Part shown: piece by piece, positions 52,500-62,150 of the stretch
Position numbering within the stretch: the first letter of the stretch is position 1
How the letters are laid out: each line of letters opens with the position of its first letter
Assembly: GCA_903632075.3 (NCBI GenBank)
Contig: CAHIKZ030002088.1
Coordinates: forward strand, 170,001-234,000
Direction: 5' to 3'
Source of the DNA: Acanthosepion pharaonis
Taxonomy: Eukaryota; Mollusca; Cephalopoda; Sepiida; Sepiidae
Length of the DNA stretch: 64,000 bases
The notes under the pieces: model-generated
The model's input: only the letters and a program-made list of their open reading frames with translations
What the model was told of the DNA's origin: nothing
The model's database searches: none
Translations under genes and position numbers: made by a program

Positions 52500-52700
52500 A
52501 GAACAACTGAATACCTTTGTGCAGTCTGTATAGGAAAACTACTGAAAGTATGCAACATATTATCAATGGCTACACTCAGCTGGCTCAAAAAGAGTTTAGG
52601 CGACACCATGACACAGCAGGCTTTCGAATACAGTGGGAACTATCTAGCATGGAGTGCGTAGAGAAGGGTGTAAGAGCTTTCACTACTGTCAGTAGCAACG
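52500..52700 (+). pseudogene. LINE fragment, plus orientation
   Basis: Reads CSLYRKTTESMQHIINGYTQ, LAQKEFRRHHDTAGFRIQWE and LSSMECVEKGV. This is the zinc-finger-like segment (C..C....ES..HI..GC..LAQ..Y..RHD) that lies upstream of the WYEH module in the same LINE group. Here the cysteines are partly lost and it is inverted relative to 51835-52420. Confidence 0.65.
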
Positions 52701-52845
52701 AAAGCTTTTGGTTGACAAGTGTTTGGACAGAAATCGCCCTGAATTCACACTTGTATCCGGCAGCGGCCATGTGTGTATCCTGATAGACTGATAGATGGCG
52801 TATGTTGGAATAGGAGCATCACTGTTGGAATTTTTGGTTACCGCA

Positions 52846-53010
52846 GTACTAGTGAGCCAGCCAAAATGAGCTGACTCATTTTATAGTTTACCAATAGAAA
52901 TGTTAACCAATCAGAAGGCTCAAAATATTCAATGCTACGTGCATAAAGGCGGCCATGTTTTTTTCCGAATATTCACTGACGGACAGCCTTTGATATCGAA
53001 CTCTGAAGAA
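52846..53010 (+). promoter_or_regulatory. LTR-like promoter, copy 2
   Basis: Matches 26371-26520: GTACTAGTGAGCCAG, ACTCATTTTATAGT, ACCAATAGAA, GTTAACCAATCAGAAG, AATATTCAAT and CATAAAGGCGGCCAT. Both CCAAT boxes are kept, but the TATA box reads GCATAAA instead of TATATAAA. Downstream sequences differ after about 60 bp. Confidence 0.55.
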
Positions 53011-53169
53011 TTACGGAGCAACTGCTGGTGGTATTGGCGATATAGTCAGATTCAGTAGAGTGTCTGACTCGTGAGTGTTAATCTTTAGCGTTGTTTCATT
53101 GAACAGATTACGTACTGCGCTGTATTCTATATTCATAGACTATGGTAAACATTGTTAACGATCACGAGA

Positions 53170-53190
53170 GCGGGTCAGTCGAAAATACTG

Positions 53191-53229
<39 letters not shown>
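53170..53229. repeat. (GATA)n microsatellite
   Basis: A perfect run that adjoins the 5S-derived fragment. Confidence 0.96.
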
Positions 53230-53230
<1 letters not shown>

Positions 53231-53305
53231 CTGAAGTTAAGCAACGTCGAGTCTTGTCATTATCTAGATGGTTGACCGCTTGCGAATACCAGGCCGTGTA
53301 AGCTG
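53228..53305 (+). pseudogene. 5S rRNA-derived fragment
   Basis: GATCTGAAGTTAAGCAACGT, CTAGATGGTTGACCGCTTGC and GAATACCAGGCCGTGTAAGC follow the 3' two thirds of animal 5S rRNA (…GAAGTTAAGCAACGTCGGGC…TTGGATGGGTGACCGCCTGG…GAATACC…GTGCTGTAGGC) with about ten differences. The 5' third is absent and replaced by (GATA)n. It contains the internal-control-region part of 5S. A SINE-like sequence follows directly, so it may be the head of a 5S-derived SINE rather than a plain pseudogene. Confidence 0.72.
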
Positions 53306-53480
53306 GGTTGTGTGGGTGGTGTAATGGAAAACAGCCCGGAATTGTTAATCAGTGAGCCAAGTCTCAATTCCCTTCGAATTCGTTATATTCATTTACACGA
53401 AAATAACTTTGGGAAACATAAGAATGTTTCTCCCCAAAACTATGGGTTAATTAGTAAGAATTGCATCAATAAACTGTTAT
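53306..53480 (+). mobile_element. SINE-like unit behind the 5S fragment
   Basis: GGTGGTGTAATGGAAAACAG (A-box-like), then TTCGAATTCGTTATATTCAT, TAACTTTGGGAAACATAAGA and TCCCCAAAACTATGGGTTAA. Parts of this (TTGGG.AA..TA.GAAT, CTCCCCA..CTATGGGT) resemble the SINE at 49915-50187. Confidence 0.5.
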
Positions 53481-54300
53481 TCGTGCTGACAAAATTCTTA
53501 TAATCTAAAAAGATATCTTCTGGCTTTAAATAACCTGCAAAGGGTTGATAAGCCGTAGAAAACGAACCAATCGATCAAATACTGATTAGCTGCACTGGCA
53601 TGTCTTTTAAATTTTTTTTTAAATTTTTTTTTTACATTCTCTGGAATAAAAATGTGCAGAAACTACGATGGCACAAATTAAGGGATCAGTTTACATATTG
53701 ATTGTAATAGTGAATTGATCCCCCACTTTATATCCACATAATAATTTCTTTGTTGTTTAACAAATTATGAATAGCCATCAATCCACCTCTTCTCTCCCCA
53801 GCTATGGGTTAATTAGCAACACTTGTATCAGTAAAATATTTATTATCTAAAAAAAAAAATCTTACGATCTAAAATCTATTTTCTGGCTTTAAATAACCTG
53901 CAAAGGGTTGATAAACCGTAGAAAACGAATCAATCAATTTATTCACATTCTCAAGAAATTCAAAGTATAGGAACAAACGTGGCCATAAAGTGAGGGTTCC
54001 GTTTATATACTGATTGTAATATAGAACTGACCCCCAACTTTATAGCCGAATTATTATTTTTTAAATTTTCTGCCAAACGTTGAGAAGCCGTAGAAAATGA
54101 AGCAATCAGTCAATGAAATACTGATTGGCTACACTGGCGGGTCTTTTAACTTTCTCTAAAATATAAATGTGCAGAAATTACGGTGGCCACAAAGTGAGTG
54201 ATCAGTTTACATATTGATTGTAATATAAAATGGATCCCTCTCTTTATATCCACATTATAATTTTATAAATAACGGGCAAAGGGTTGATAAGTCAGAAAAA
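53430..54300. repeat. Imperfect tandem repeat, three units of 260-380 bp
   Basis: CTATGGGTTAATTAG, CTGGCTTTAAATAACCTGCA, AAAGGGTTGATAA.CCGTAGAAAA, TACTGATTGGCTACACTGGC and AGTTTACATATTGATTGTAA occur in the same order two or three times (units near 53435, 53800 and 54060). Copies are 85-90% alike by eye with indels. It extends the SINE-like unit on its left. Confidence 0.75.
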
Positions 54301-54660
54301 AACGAATTGCCTTAACTCTATCAAATATCTTTGGTGATTCTTCAAATGTCGCTTTTATGCGAGCGGACAGCAATTTTCATCCAAAAAATTAAACTTGAGA
54401 AGCCATATTAACTCTGGGTGAATCCATCCGGAAGACATGTTGAATTTCGCTTATCAACAGGAAGCAGCTTGACGCCATTAGAAGAAAAAAAGAAAGAAAG
54501 AAATGAAGTCTGCAAATATTATTGATTTTTCTATTTGTTGTTTGACCAAAGTTTGCTTTGTATTTCGTTCAAGCATTTCCTTCAATAATTTCAAATAGAT
54601 ACTTGGGAGATTGAAGCATATAGACTAAACGTACGCCTATATCGGTGTAAATAAAAAACG
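54301..54660. other. Unassigned spacer
   Basis: Ordinary sequence with no recognised element. Confidence 0.3.
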
Positions 54661-54667
54661 ATGTAAT

Positions 54668-54669
54668 AT

Positions 54670-54726
<57 letters not shown>

Positions 54727-54782
54727 ATGTGAACTGAGAATGAGATAGATATGAATAGATAGATAGATATGAATAAATGTTG

Positions 54783-54813
<31 letters not shown>

Positions 54814-54952
54814 AAGATAGATAGATAGAAAATGACCAGAGGTTGAAATAAATAGATTTTCTTCATACAATATTTCATCCTATATAAGGCACAAGAGCCC
54901 CTCAAAGTAGTGGATTACTGTTAAAATGTTTACGATGAAGGGGCTCTGACAA

Positions 54953-54994
<42 letters not shown>

Positions 54995-55034
54995 ACAGAG
55001 GTGTATTTACATAGATAGATATGAATAAATGTAG

Positions 55035-55095
<61 letters not shown>

Positions 55096-55251
55096 TGAAC
55101 TCAGACTGAAATAAATCAATTTTTCTTTATGCCAAAGTTCATCCATTATAAGCCTCGAGGGCCACTGAAAGTCGGGTATTACTGTTAAAATAGTTATGAT
55201 GACGGACATGTAGCATAGATAGATAGATAGATAATGAACAGACTGAAATAA

Positions 55252-55297
<46 letters not shown>

Positions 55298-55298
55298 T
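54668..55298. repeat. Composite (GATA)n array with repeated unique blocks
   Basis: GATA runs at 54671-54724, 54786-54830, 55035-55095, 55216-55232 and 55254-55298, plus a GA run near 54965-54990, alternate with related unique blocks (GAAATAAAT.GATTTTCTT, TTCATCC.ATATAAG, TTACTGTTAAAAT.GTT). A 9-bp perfect inverted repeat AGAGCCCCT / AGGGGCTCT lies at 54893-54947. The Tyr-Leu-Ser-Ile frames are translations of the repeat. Confidence 0.9.
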
Positions 55299-56065
55299 GC
55301 AGTTAAAGTCTAATTATATTTTAGCTAACAACTACTCCTTCTGTTTACACAAGGATGGCTGGCTGGGCTTAATATAAATAAACTCTAAAAACTTTCAGAT
55401 GAAAATCTGAAAATCTTTTTTTTTTATTTGGATATTACTACTTTACGCTTATGTATTTTTTCTGTTCCTACTTTTTCTTCTTTTCTCTTTTTGCTTCAAG
55501 TTATCCGTTTTCCCCGCTCTGATTATATTTCATATGTCTGCTGAAATATTTAAAAGTATAATTGTGGCATCTATACATCTTCTTGTGTCTGTTTTCGTAA
55601 GCGATAAACTTTCCGGAATATTCAGCCGGATCCTGTCTTCAATTTTCTAGAGCAGATTGCTAATTAGACAATAATTAAAGCGAATAACAAGTTAAACAAG
55701 TAATAAGCAAAATAGACCACCGCATCTGAAGGCATCTTAGAAACAAATTAATTCAGGCGTGAATACGTTTTTTGGGGTTTTTTTTTATTCGTTCTGGCAT
55801 TGATGGTGAAAGAAAACAATAGAAAAATGCCCTCCTATTATATTTTTATTATTATTATTTTAACGAAAGTAAAAATTATTTTTAAAACTTTTAACCGTTA
55901 TGAACTTTCGACACAACCATTATAAAAGTTGATTTCCGCTTTATCTCTTGTTAAAATTTTGTGGGCGAAATATGACGATTTTGAAAGACTTTGTTCGTGT
56001 TGTTAATAAAATCTTAATGACAAACTATGGTTACCAAAATGTCATCGAAGAATTTGGCTTCCATT
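55299..56065. other. Unassigned spacer
   Basis: Moderately AT-rich, no recognised gene or element. Confidence 0.3.
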
Positions 56066-56069
56066 CCAC

Positions 56070-57643
56070 CATATTTTACATATACATATATTTTTCCATG
56101 AGTCCATATTTTCATATTTTGGCCCATGGAATTCGTAATTTTATATTTGGCCCATGGAGTCTCATATTTAACATATTTGGTCCATGGAATATATTTCATA
56201 TATTTGGCCCATGGAGTCTCGTATTTTACATATATTTTTGGCATATATTTGGTCTATGGAATCATATTTTTATATATTTAATTTTATATATTTGGCCCAT
56301 GGAGTCTCATATTTTACATATATTTGGTCTATGGAATCTCATATTTTATATATTTATTTGGTCTCATATTTACATATATTTGGTCGAAATCTCATATTTT
56401 ACATATATTTGGTCTATGGTATTTTACATATATTTGGTCTATGGAATCTCATATTTTAATATATTTGGCCCATGGAATTTTACATATATTTGGCCCATGG
56501 AGACTCGTATTTTACATATATTTCGTCCATGGAGTCATATTTTCATTTATTTTATTTTCCATATATTTGGCCCATGGAGTCTCATATATTTACATGGAGT
56601 CTCATATTTAAATATATTTGGCCCATGGAAGTAATTTAAAATATTTTACATATATTTTATTTTACCCATGGAGTCTCATATTTACATATATTTGGCCCAT
56701 GGAATCTCGTATTTTACATATATTTGGCCCATGGAGTCTCATATTTTACATATATTTGGTCCATGGAATCTCATATTTTACATATATTTGGTCTATGGAG
56801 TCTCGTATTTTACATATATTTGGCCCATGGAGTCTCATATTTTCATAATTTTCTATGGAGTCAAATATTTATTTGGCCCCATTTATATATATTTGGTCTA
56901 TGGATTATATTTTCATATATTTGGCCCATGGAGTCTCATATTTTACATATATTTGGCCCATAGAAAACGTATTTTTCTCATATTTTTATCATTTATTTGG
57001 TCCATGGAATCTCATATTTTACATATATTTGGTCATGGAATCTCATTTTACATATATATTTATTTTTAAATATATTTCGTCCATGGAGTCTCGTATTTGG
57101 ATATATTTGAAAAATATTTTACATATATTTGGCCCATGGAGTCTCATATTTTACATATATTCATATTCTATGGATTTCTAATTTCGTATTTTACGTATAT
57201 TTTTTATATATTTGGTCATGGAACATATTTTACATATATTTGGTCTATGGAGTTTATTTTACATATATTTGGTCATGGAATCATTTTAAAAATTTGGCCC
57301 ATTTTATTTTACATATATTTGGTCTATGGAATCTCATATTTTACATATATTTGGCCCATGGAGACTCGTATTTTACATATATTTGGAATTTACATATATT
57401 CCATGGAGTCTCATATTTTACATATATTTTGGAATCTCATATTTTACATATATGGAAAGTCTCGTATTTACATATATTTGGTCAATTATACATATATTTG
57501 TCCATGGAATCTCATATTTTACATATAGTCTATGGATTTTATTTTACATATATTTGGTCCATGGAGTCTCATATTTTACATATATTTGGTCTATAATATC
57601 TCACATTAGATATATTTGGATATTGTTGGCCTATGATATCTCA
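56070..57643 (+). repeat. 32-bp minisatellite
   Basis: About 45 copies of a 32-bp unit built from CATATATTTGGCCCATGGAG and TCTCATATTTTA, with CCATGG/CTATGG and GAGTC/GAATC variants and occasional deletions. Because 32 is not a multiple of 3, the His/Ile/Phe/Trp-rich frames cycle through all three frames. They are long only because the unit contains no stop. Worn copies continue at 59446-59540 and 60195-60240 beyond the insertions. Confidence 0.95.
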
Positions 57644-57923
57644 TCTATATCTATAATTCTCAAAATTTGTGTGTCTGTATGTGTGTTTGTGATCGGGTGT
57701 TGTTTATGCATTTCCACAATTTTCATTCGATTTCGATGAAAGTTTTTTTGTTTGATAGTGCCGGTCTTGAGTCCAAATTATTGGCGACAATGGCTCTCCA
57801 CTATTTCCTGTCCATTATAACTCTCAGCAACGTTTTACTATTGAATGTTCTTGGATATATATCTTTCATAGAAACTTTAATAAAAATAAATAGTTTAAAT
57901 TATTACAATAATATTATTTATTA

Positions 57924-58611
57924 CTAGCAGCATTGCCCGGCGTTGCCTGTGCTTGATTCAGAAATCGTACGACTCATACAGCAATAGGTATCACTTGACT
58001 AAAATATTTTTGCCCTTCCTTGCCTTTAAAGGAGTGCCCTTTGCAGTGTTGATGTTGCTACATGCCTTACTTCTCACACTGCAAATTTTTTCTAAGCTCT
58101 ATACTAAACATTAAATCTGTCACGAAAAAAGAACTAAACAAAATGAACACAAAACGATCAGCTGTAAAAAAGGACTCGTAACTGGAAAAACCGAATGAAA
58201 AAAGAATGTTAACAACAAATACTTTTTCACACCCAACCCAGTTCTGCGGAATCAGAATCATCGTTAAGTTTAAGCAAGCGAATGAGCCAATTGGAGTAAA
58301 GTGCTATGCAGATTTAAATTTTCCCACTTGTGACGAATGCAGCTATCGATTTTTTTGCATGCTAGCATGCTAGTTAACATTCGTGTCAGTCATCTGTTGG
58401 CTCTCACGCTGGCCAATAGAATCTTCCAGCCTATTCGTGGCAGCCAGCTATAGGCTCTCACTCTGGCCAGTAGAAAACTACATGAAAACTGCCGTAGAAG
58501 CATGAAAAAATCGATTATTTCCACTATCGGCAGAGTCGGTTTTGGCCTTCCCTCTAACTTGGAGCATGTGCATGTAAATTTTGGTACAAATCCGTCGAAA
58601 ATTGCGGCCGT

Positions 58612-58685
<74 letters not shown>

Positions 58686-58706
58686 CCTGCCTTTTATAGA
58701 GATAGA
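57924..58706 (-). mobile_element. Helitron-like element H3, nested in H1
   Basis: On the minus strand it starts TCTATCTCTATAAAAGGCAG after A and ends GGCAATGCTGCTAG before T, so it sits between A (57923) and T (58707) of H1. The uninterrupted H2 copy shows the empty site at the corresponding place. It contains a long (CA)n at 58618-58684 and a short internal duplication of GGCTCTCAC.CTGGCCA near 58401 and 58453. It has no coding capacity. Confidence 0.8.
58618..58684. repeat. (CA)n microsatellite
   Basis: A perfect CA run just inside the 5' end of element H3. H1, H2 and the element at 340-1020 also carry TG runs close to their 5' end. Confidence 0.97.
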
Positions 58707-58946
58707 TATATACAGTAACAATTTTTAAAGGGCCACTCCCCCATTCAAATTTTAATTTTTTTTTTTGGATGGATTGCTTCATTTGCAACTAAATGTGGTA
58801 ACTAATATTGATTTTCAGGTGAAAAATGACTTTAAAATTGAACTGCTCCAATTGAATGGCAAAATTCCAGTAATAAAATTCAGGCAAAGACGGGTTAGAT
58901 CTGCTAGTATTTTAGATAAATAGTTAAATTTATATAATTAATTATA

Positions 58947-59442
58947 TCTATATCTATAATTCTCAAAATGTGTTTGTGTGTGTGATCGGATGTTGTTTAT
59001 GCATTTCCGCAGTTGTCATCCTATTTTGATGATTTTTTTTTTTTGCTTGATAGATAATTCTTCATTGCCGGTTTTGAGTCCAAATTGTTGGCGACAATGG
59101 CTCTCCACTACTTCCTGTCCATTATAACTCTCAACAACGTTTTACTATTTACTATCTGTTCTTGGATATATATATATATCTTTCATAAAAACTTTAATAA
59201 AAATAAATAGTTTAAATTATTGCAATAATATTATTTATTATTATACAATTCCCTTTACCGTGCCACTCCCCCCATTCAACTTGTTAACCCCCTCCCCTTT
59301 TGTGGATGTGCTTCAGTTGTAACTAAATGTGGTTACTAATATTGATTTTCGGGTGGGTTGTCTTTACACTTAAACTGCTCCAATTAAACGGTAAAAATTC
59401 CCAATAATGAAAGACCCGGGCAAAGACGGGTTATACTGCTAG
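58947..59442 (+). mobile_element. Helitron-like element H2 (intact)
   Basis: Starts TCTATATCTATAATTCTC after A (58946) and ends CTAG (59439-59442) before T. A hairpin CCCG (59415-59418) / CGGG (59427-59430) lies 8 nt before the end. 496 bp, non-coding. The sister of H1 only 40 bp away, it shows the state before H3 inserted. Confidence 0.82.
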
Positions 59443-59445
59443 TAT

Positions 59446-59545
59446 TACACATATTTGGTTCAGGATATCTGATATTAGATATCTTTGGTCTATAATATCC
59501 CACATTACATATATTTGGATATATTTTGTTCCGGATATCTCGTTT
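59446..59545 (+). repeat. Worn minisatellite units right of the Helitrons
   Basis: CATATTTGGTTCAGGATATC, ATATCTTTGGTCTATAATAT and CATATATTTGGATATATTTT continue the diverged right end of the 32-bp array seen at 57580-57640. Confidence 0.7.
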
Positions 59546-59546
59546 T

Positions 59547-60195
59547 TTAAATCGATATCACCCCAAGTAAGGGTTTACAGGATGTGGAAGAATTAGGAAC
59601 AGAAACATTAATGATGAGCAGTAAGAGATGAGAGTAATCAGAAGGACAGTAGACAGCGATCGGCATTGGATTTAAATTTTTGCAGATTAAAGTTGGCTGG
59701 AAAACATGGAGCTGGAATGGATTTCCACAAAGGAGTAATACAAAACGGTTAGCATAGAACATACGGCCATATCTAGCCAGCTCAACTGACAATTGATGAG
59801 ATCTCGACGCCAGGCTAGTAATGCGCTTAAATTCAACAGCTCTTGGTACCATAGCGATGAGCTGATCCGAAAAGTTACCATGAATGTATTTATAAAAACA
59901 GAAAAGACAGGGAGACACCTTATGACGGCGGTGGGAAAGTAACTGAAGCCGAACCACCAGACCAGGACAAGTTCTTCTTTAGATCTTATCAAGGAGCTTA
60001 AGGTAAATAGCAGTTGCACCAGATCACATGTGGCAACAATATTGTAAGCATGGACGAATGGTAGACTTATAGATATGTAAGATAGATACTGGAGAGAAAA
60101 ATTGTTTCACTTGACACAGTGAACCAACTTTCTTAAGACCTGACCTGACAATGGATTCAATATAGTCTTTCCACTTCATATCAGCAGAGAACGAA
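59547..60195 (-). pseudogene. LINE C-terminus, second copy
   Basis: The minus strand reads LSHRRHKVSPCLFCFYKYIH, GNFSDQLIAMVPRAVEFKRI, TSLASRSHQLSVELARYGRM and FYANRFV, then after a shift NPFQLHVFQPTLICKNLNPM. This is the jockey/CR1-type tail found at 11541-12170 and includes the GGACAGTAGA..GCGAT block of its 132-bp repeats in a single copy. Left and right neighbours are minisatellite remnants, so it inserted into that array. The RT and endonuclease domains are missing. Confidence 0.78.
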
Positions 60196-60295
60196 TATTA
60201 GATATATTAGGATATATTTAGTCTAGAATGTCTCCTTTATGATAGGAGAAAATCAGTAAAAGTTTCCGTTATATATCTTCGTTATCTATCTATAT
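60195..60295. repeat. Last minisatellite remnant
   Basis: ATATTAGATATATTAGGATA and TTTAGTCTAGAATGTCTC resemble the worn units at 57600 and 59480. Confidence 0.5.
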
Positions 60296-61140
60296 TTCTG
60301 AGATGATGTATTATGTACACTATTTACATTATTCGGACTATTGTCCTCATCTTTGTCGCCATATTTATTGCAACGTTTCGGCCCTTCAGTATCTGTCAAT
60401 ATTTCTGAAATAAGGTATTATGTACACTATTTACATTATTCGGACTATTGTCCTCATCTTTGTCGCCATATTTATCACAACGTTTCGGCCTTTCAGTATC
60501 TGTCTATATCTCTGAGATGAGGTATTATGTACACTATTTACATTATTCGGACAATTGTCCTCATCTTTGTCGCCATGTTTATCACAACGTTTCGGCCTTT
60601 CAGTATCTGTCTATATTTCTGAGATGAGGTATTATGTACACTATTTACATTATTCGGACGATTGTCCTCATCTTTGTTGCCATATTTATTACAACGTTTC
60701 GGCCCTTCAGTATCTGTCTATATTTCTGAAATAAGGTATTATGTACACTATTTACATTATTCGGACGATTGTCCTCATCTTTGTTGCCATATTTATTACA
60801 ACGTTTCGGCCCTTCAGTATCTGTCTATATTTCTGAAATATTTTATTATGTACACTATTTACATTATTCGGACTATTGTCCTCATCTTTTATTTATTTAT
60901 ATTTATCACAACGTTTCGGCCCTTCAGTATCTGTCTATATTTTTGAGATGAGGTATTATGTACACTATTTACATTATTCGAACTATTGTCCTCATCTTTC
61001 TTGCTATATTTATCACAACGTTTCGGCCCTTCAGTATCTGTCTATATTTTTTTTATTTGTAGTTTATGTAAATATTTACATGAATTGTACGTTATTCCTC
61101 ATCCTCATCTTTATTGCAAAATTTTTAACAACGTTTTTTT
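60296..61140 (-). repeat. 107-bp tandem array, about seven copies
   Basis: The CGGAC block starts at 60334, 60441, 60548, 60655, 60762 and 60869, then CGAAC at 60979 (period 107, last 110). Each unit has TATTATGTACACTATTTACA, ATTGTCCTCATCTTTGT, CCATATTTAT, ACAACGTTTCGGCC and TTCAGTATCTGTC. Copies differ by a few bases, and the right end decays. The unit also occurs at 8706-8905 and continues the tail of the neighbouring SINE. Confidence 0.93.
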
Positions 61141-61197
61141 CTTAAATTTTAATTTTTGTCATGAGGACACAATATTGGATCAAAATTGTTGAATCCA

Positions 61198-61375
61198 GTT
61201 GACAGGACCCAAAGAGTTTTGAGTTCAATACCAGATTAAAGCGGCGGAGAATTTGGAGATATGAATTAACAGCAGATAACTGATAACTGACATCATTAGA
61301 TATATTTGGAACTGGAAAGAGTCTGCCCCAGAGAAAAAAATAAGGCGTTCGGTTCGATATTCCAACCACTCTTTG
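61198..61375 (+). mobile_element. SINE, GGCACAGTGG family, third copy
   Basis: GAGTTCAATACCAGATTAAA, GCGGAGAA, GAATTAACAGCAGATAACTG, TTGGAACTGGAAAGAGTCTG, CCCCAGAG and GTTCGATATTCCAACCACT align with 17218-17395. The head is worn. Confidence 0.6.
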
Positions 61376-61399
61376 TCCAACCCGGAGCGTACAATGGAT

Positions 61400-62150
61400 T
61401 TACAAAACATTTTTGAAAATATGGCATGGCAAATATGAGGACAATATTAATGAATAATATTTGTTCTAAAATAAAAACAATAAATATTTAATTTTTAAAA
61501 AAAAATTAAATGAAAAATTTGTTCTTTTTCAGTTTTTTGTTCAGCTATAGATCATTTTGTAAAAAAAGAATAATTAAAAAAAAAAAAAATTAACACAATG
61601 ACGCAAATTTTTTTATAATATAAAGCATTGGATGATTTTTAAAGCTAAAATATTAAATTAAAAAGAATGCAATAATTCCCACCTTTTTTTTTTTTTTTGA
61701 ATTGAAGATTGAGAAGATCATCACTGTAAATAGACTTAAAAAATTTATTTATTTAAATAAAATCTCATTATTGTTCTTAATGAGAAATTTTTTATAAATT
61801 TATTGAAAGTTAATTGATAAAATTTTTTACGATTTAAATAATTGAAAATTTTCTAAGTTCGAAAAGGAAAACGAAATTTTTTAAAAACATTTGAAACAGT
61901 TTATTTTCTAAATTTATTCATATAGAAAATTTAAGTTACGACACTGAATGTTTTTGTTCAACCAAATTTTAATAGGGGTCAAGAAAAATTTGGAAAAATA
62001 GAAATTATAAAAAAAAACAATGGATAGAAAATAGGATATATTTTGGTTTTTTTTTTTATCAGAAAATCAATTTTTTCAATTTTTATTCTATTTAATTATA
62101 TTTTTAGAAGTATTATTTTAATAATATTAGGAATTTGAATTTTATTCTTA
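61400..62150. other. AT-rich spacer
   Basis: Long A and T runs with no recognised gene. Similar in texture to 26800-47200. Confidence 0.5.

Larger units (their letters stand above)
57644..58907 (+). mobile_element. Helitron-like element H1 (host of a nested insertion)
   Basis: Starts TCTATATCTATAATTCTC after A (57643) and ends CTGCTAG (58907) before T, with a 3' hairpin region GGCAAAGACGGG. It is nearly identical in plan to H2 (58947-59442), but split at 57923 by element H3. The two halves (57644-57923 and 58707-58907) together align with the 496-bp H2. Non-autonomous: no Rep/helicase sequence. Confidence 0.8.

Noticed and set aside
55948..57739. Several frames up to 228 residues rich in His, Ile, Phe, Trp
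   Set aside because: They are products of a 32-bp minisatellite without stops, and the reading cycles through all frames.
60296..61140. CTGAAGGGCCGAAACG in each 107-bp unit (minus strand) as a hammerhead core
   Set aside because: The core A9 and one arm of stem II are missing, and flanking bases do not pair as stem I. The related CTGAAGAAGGCCGAAAC near 17083 has the same defect.
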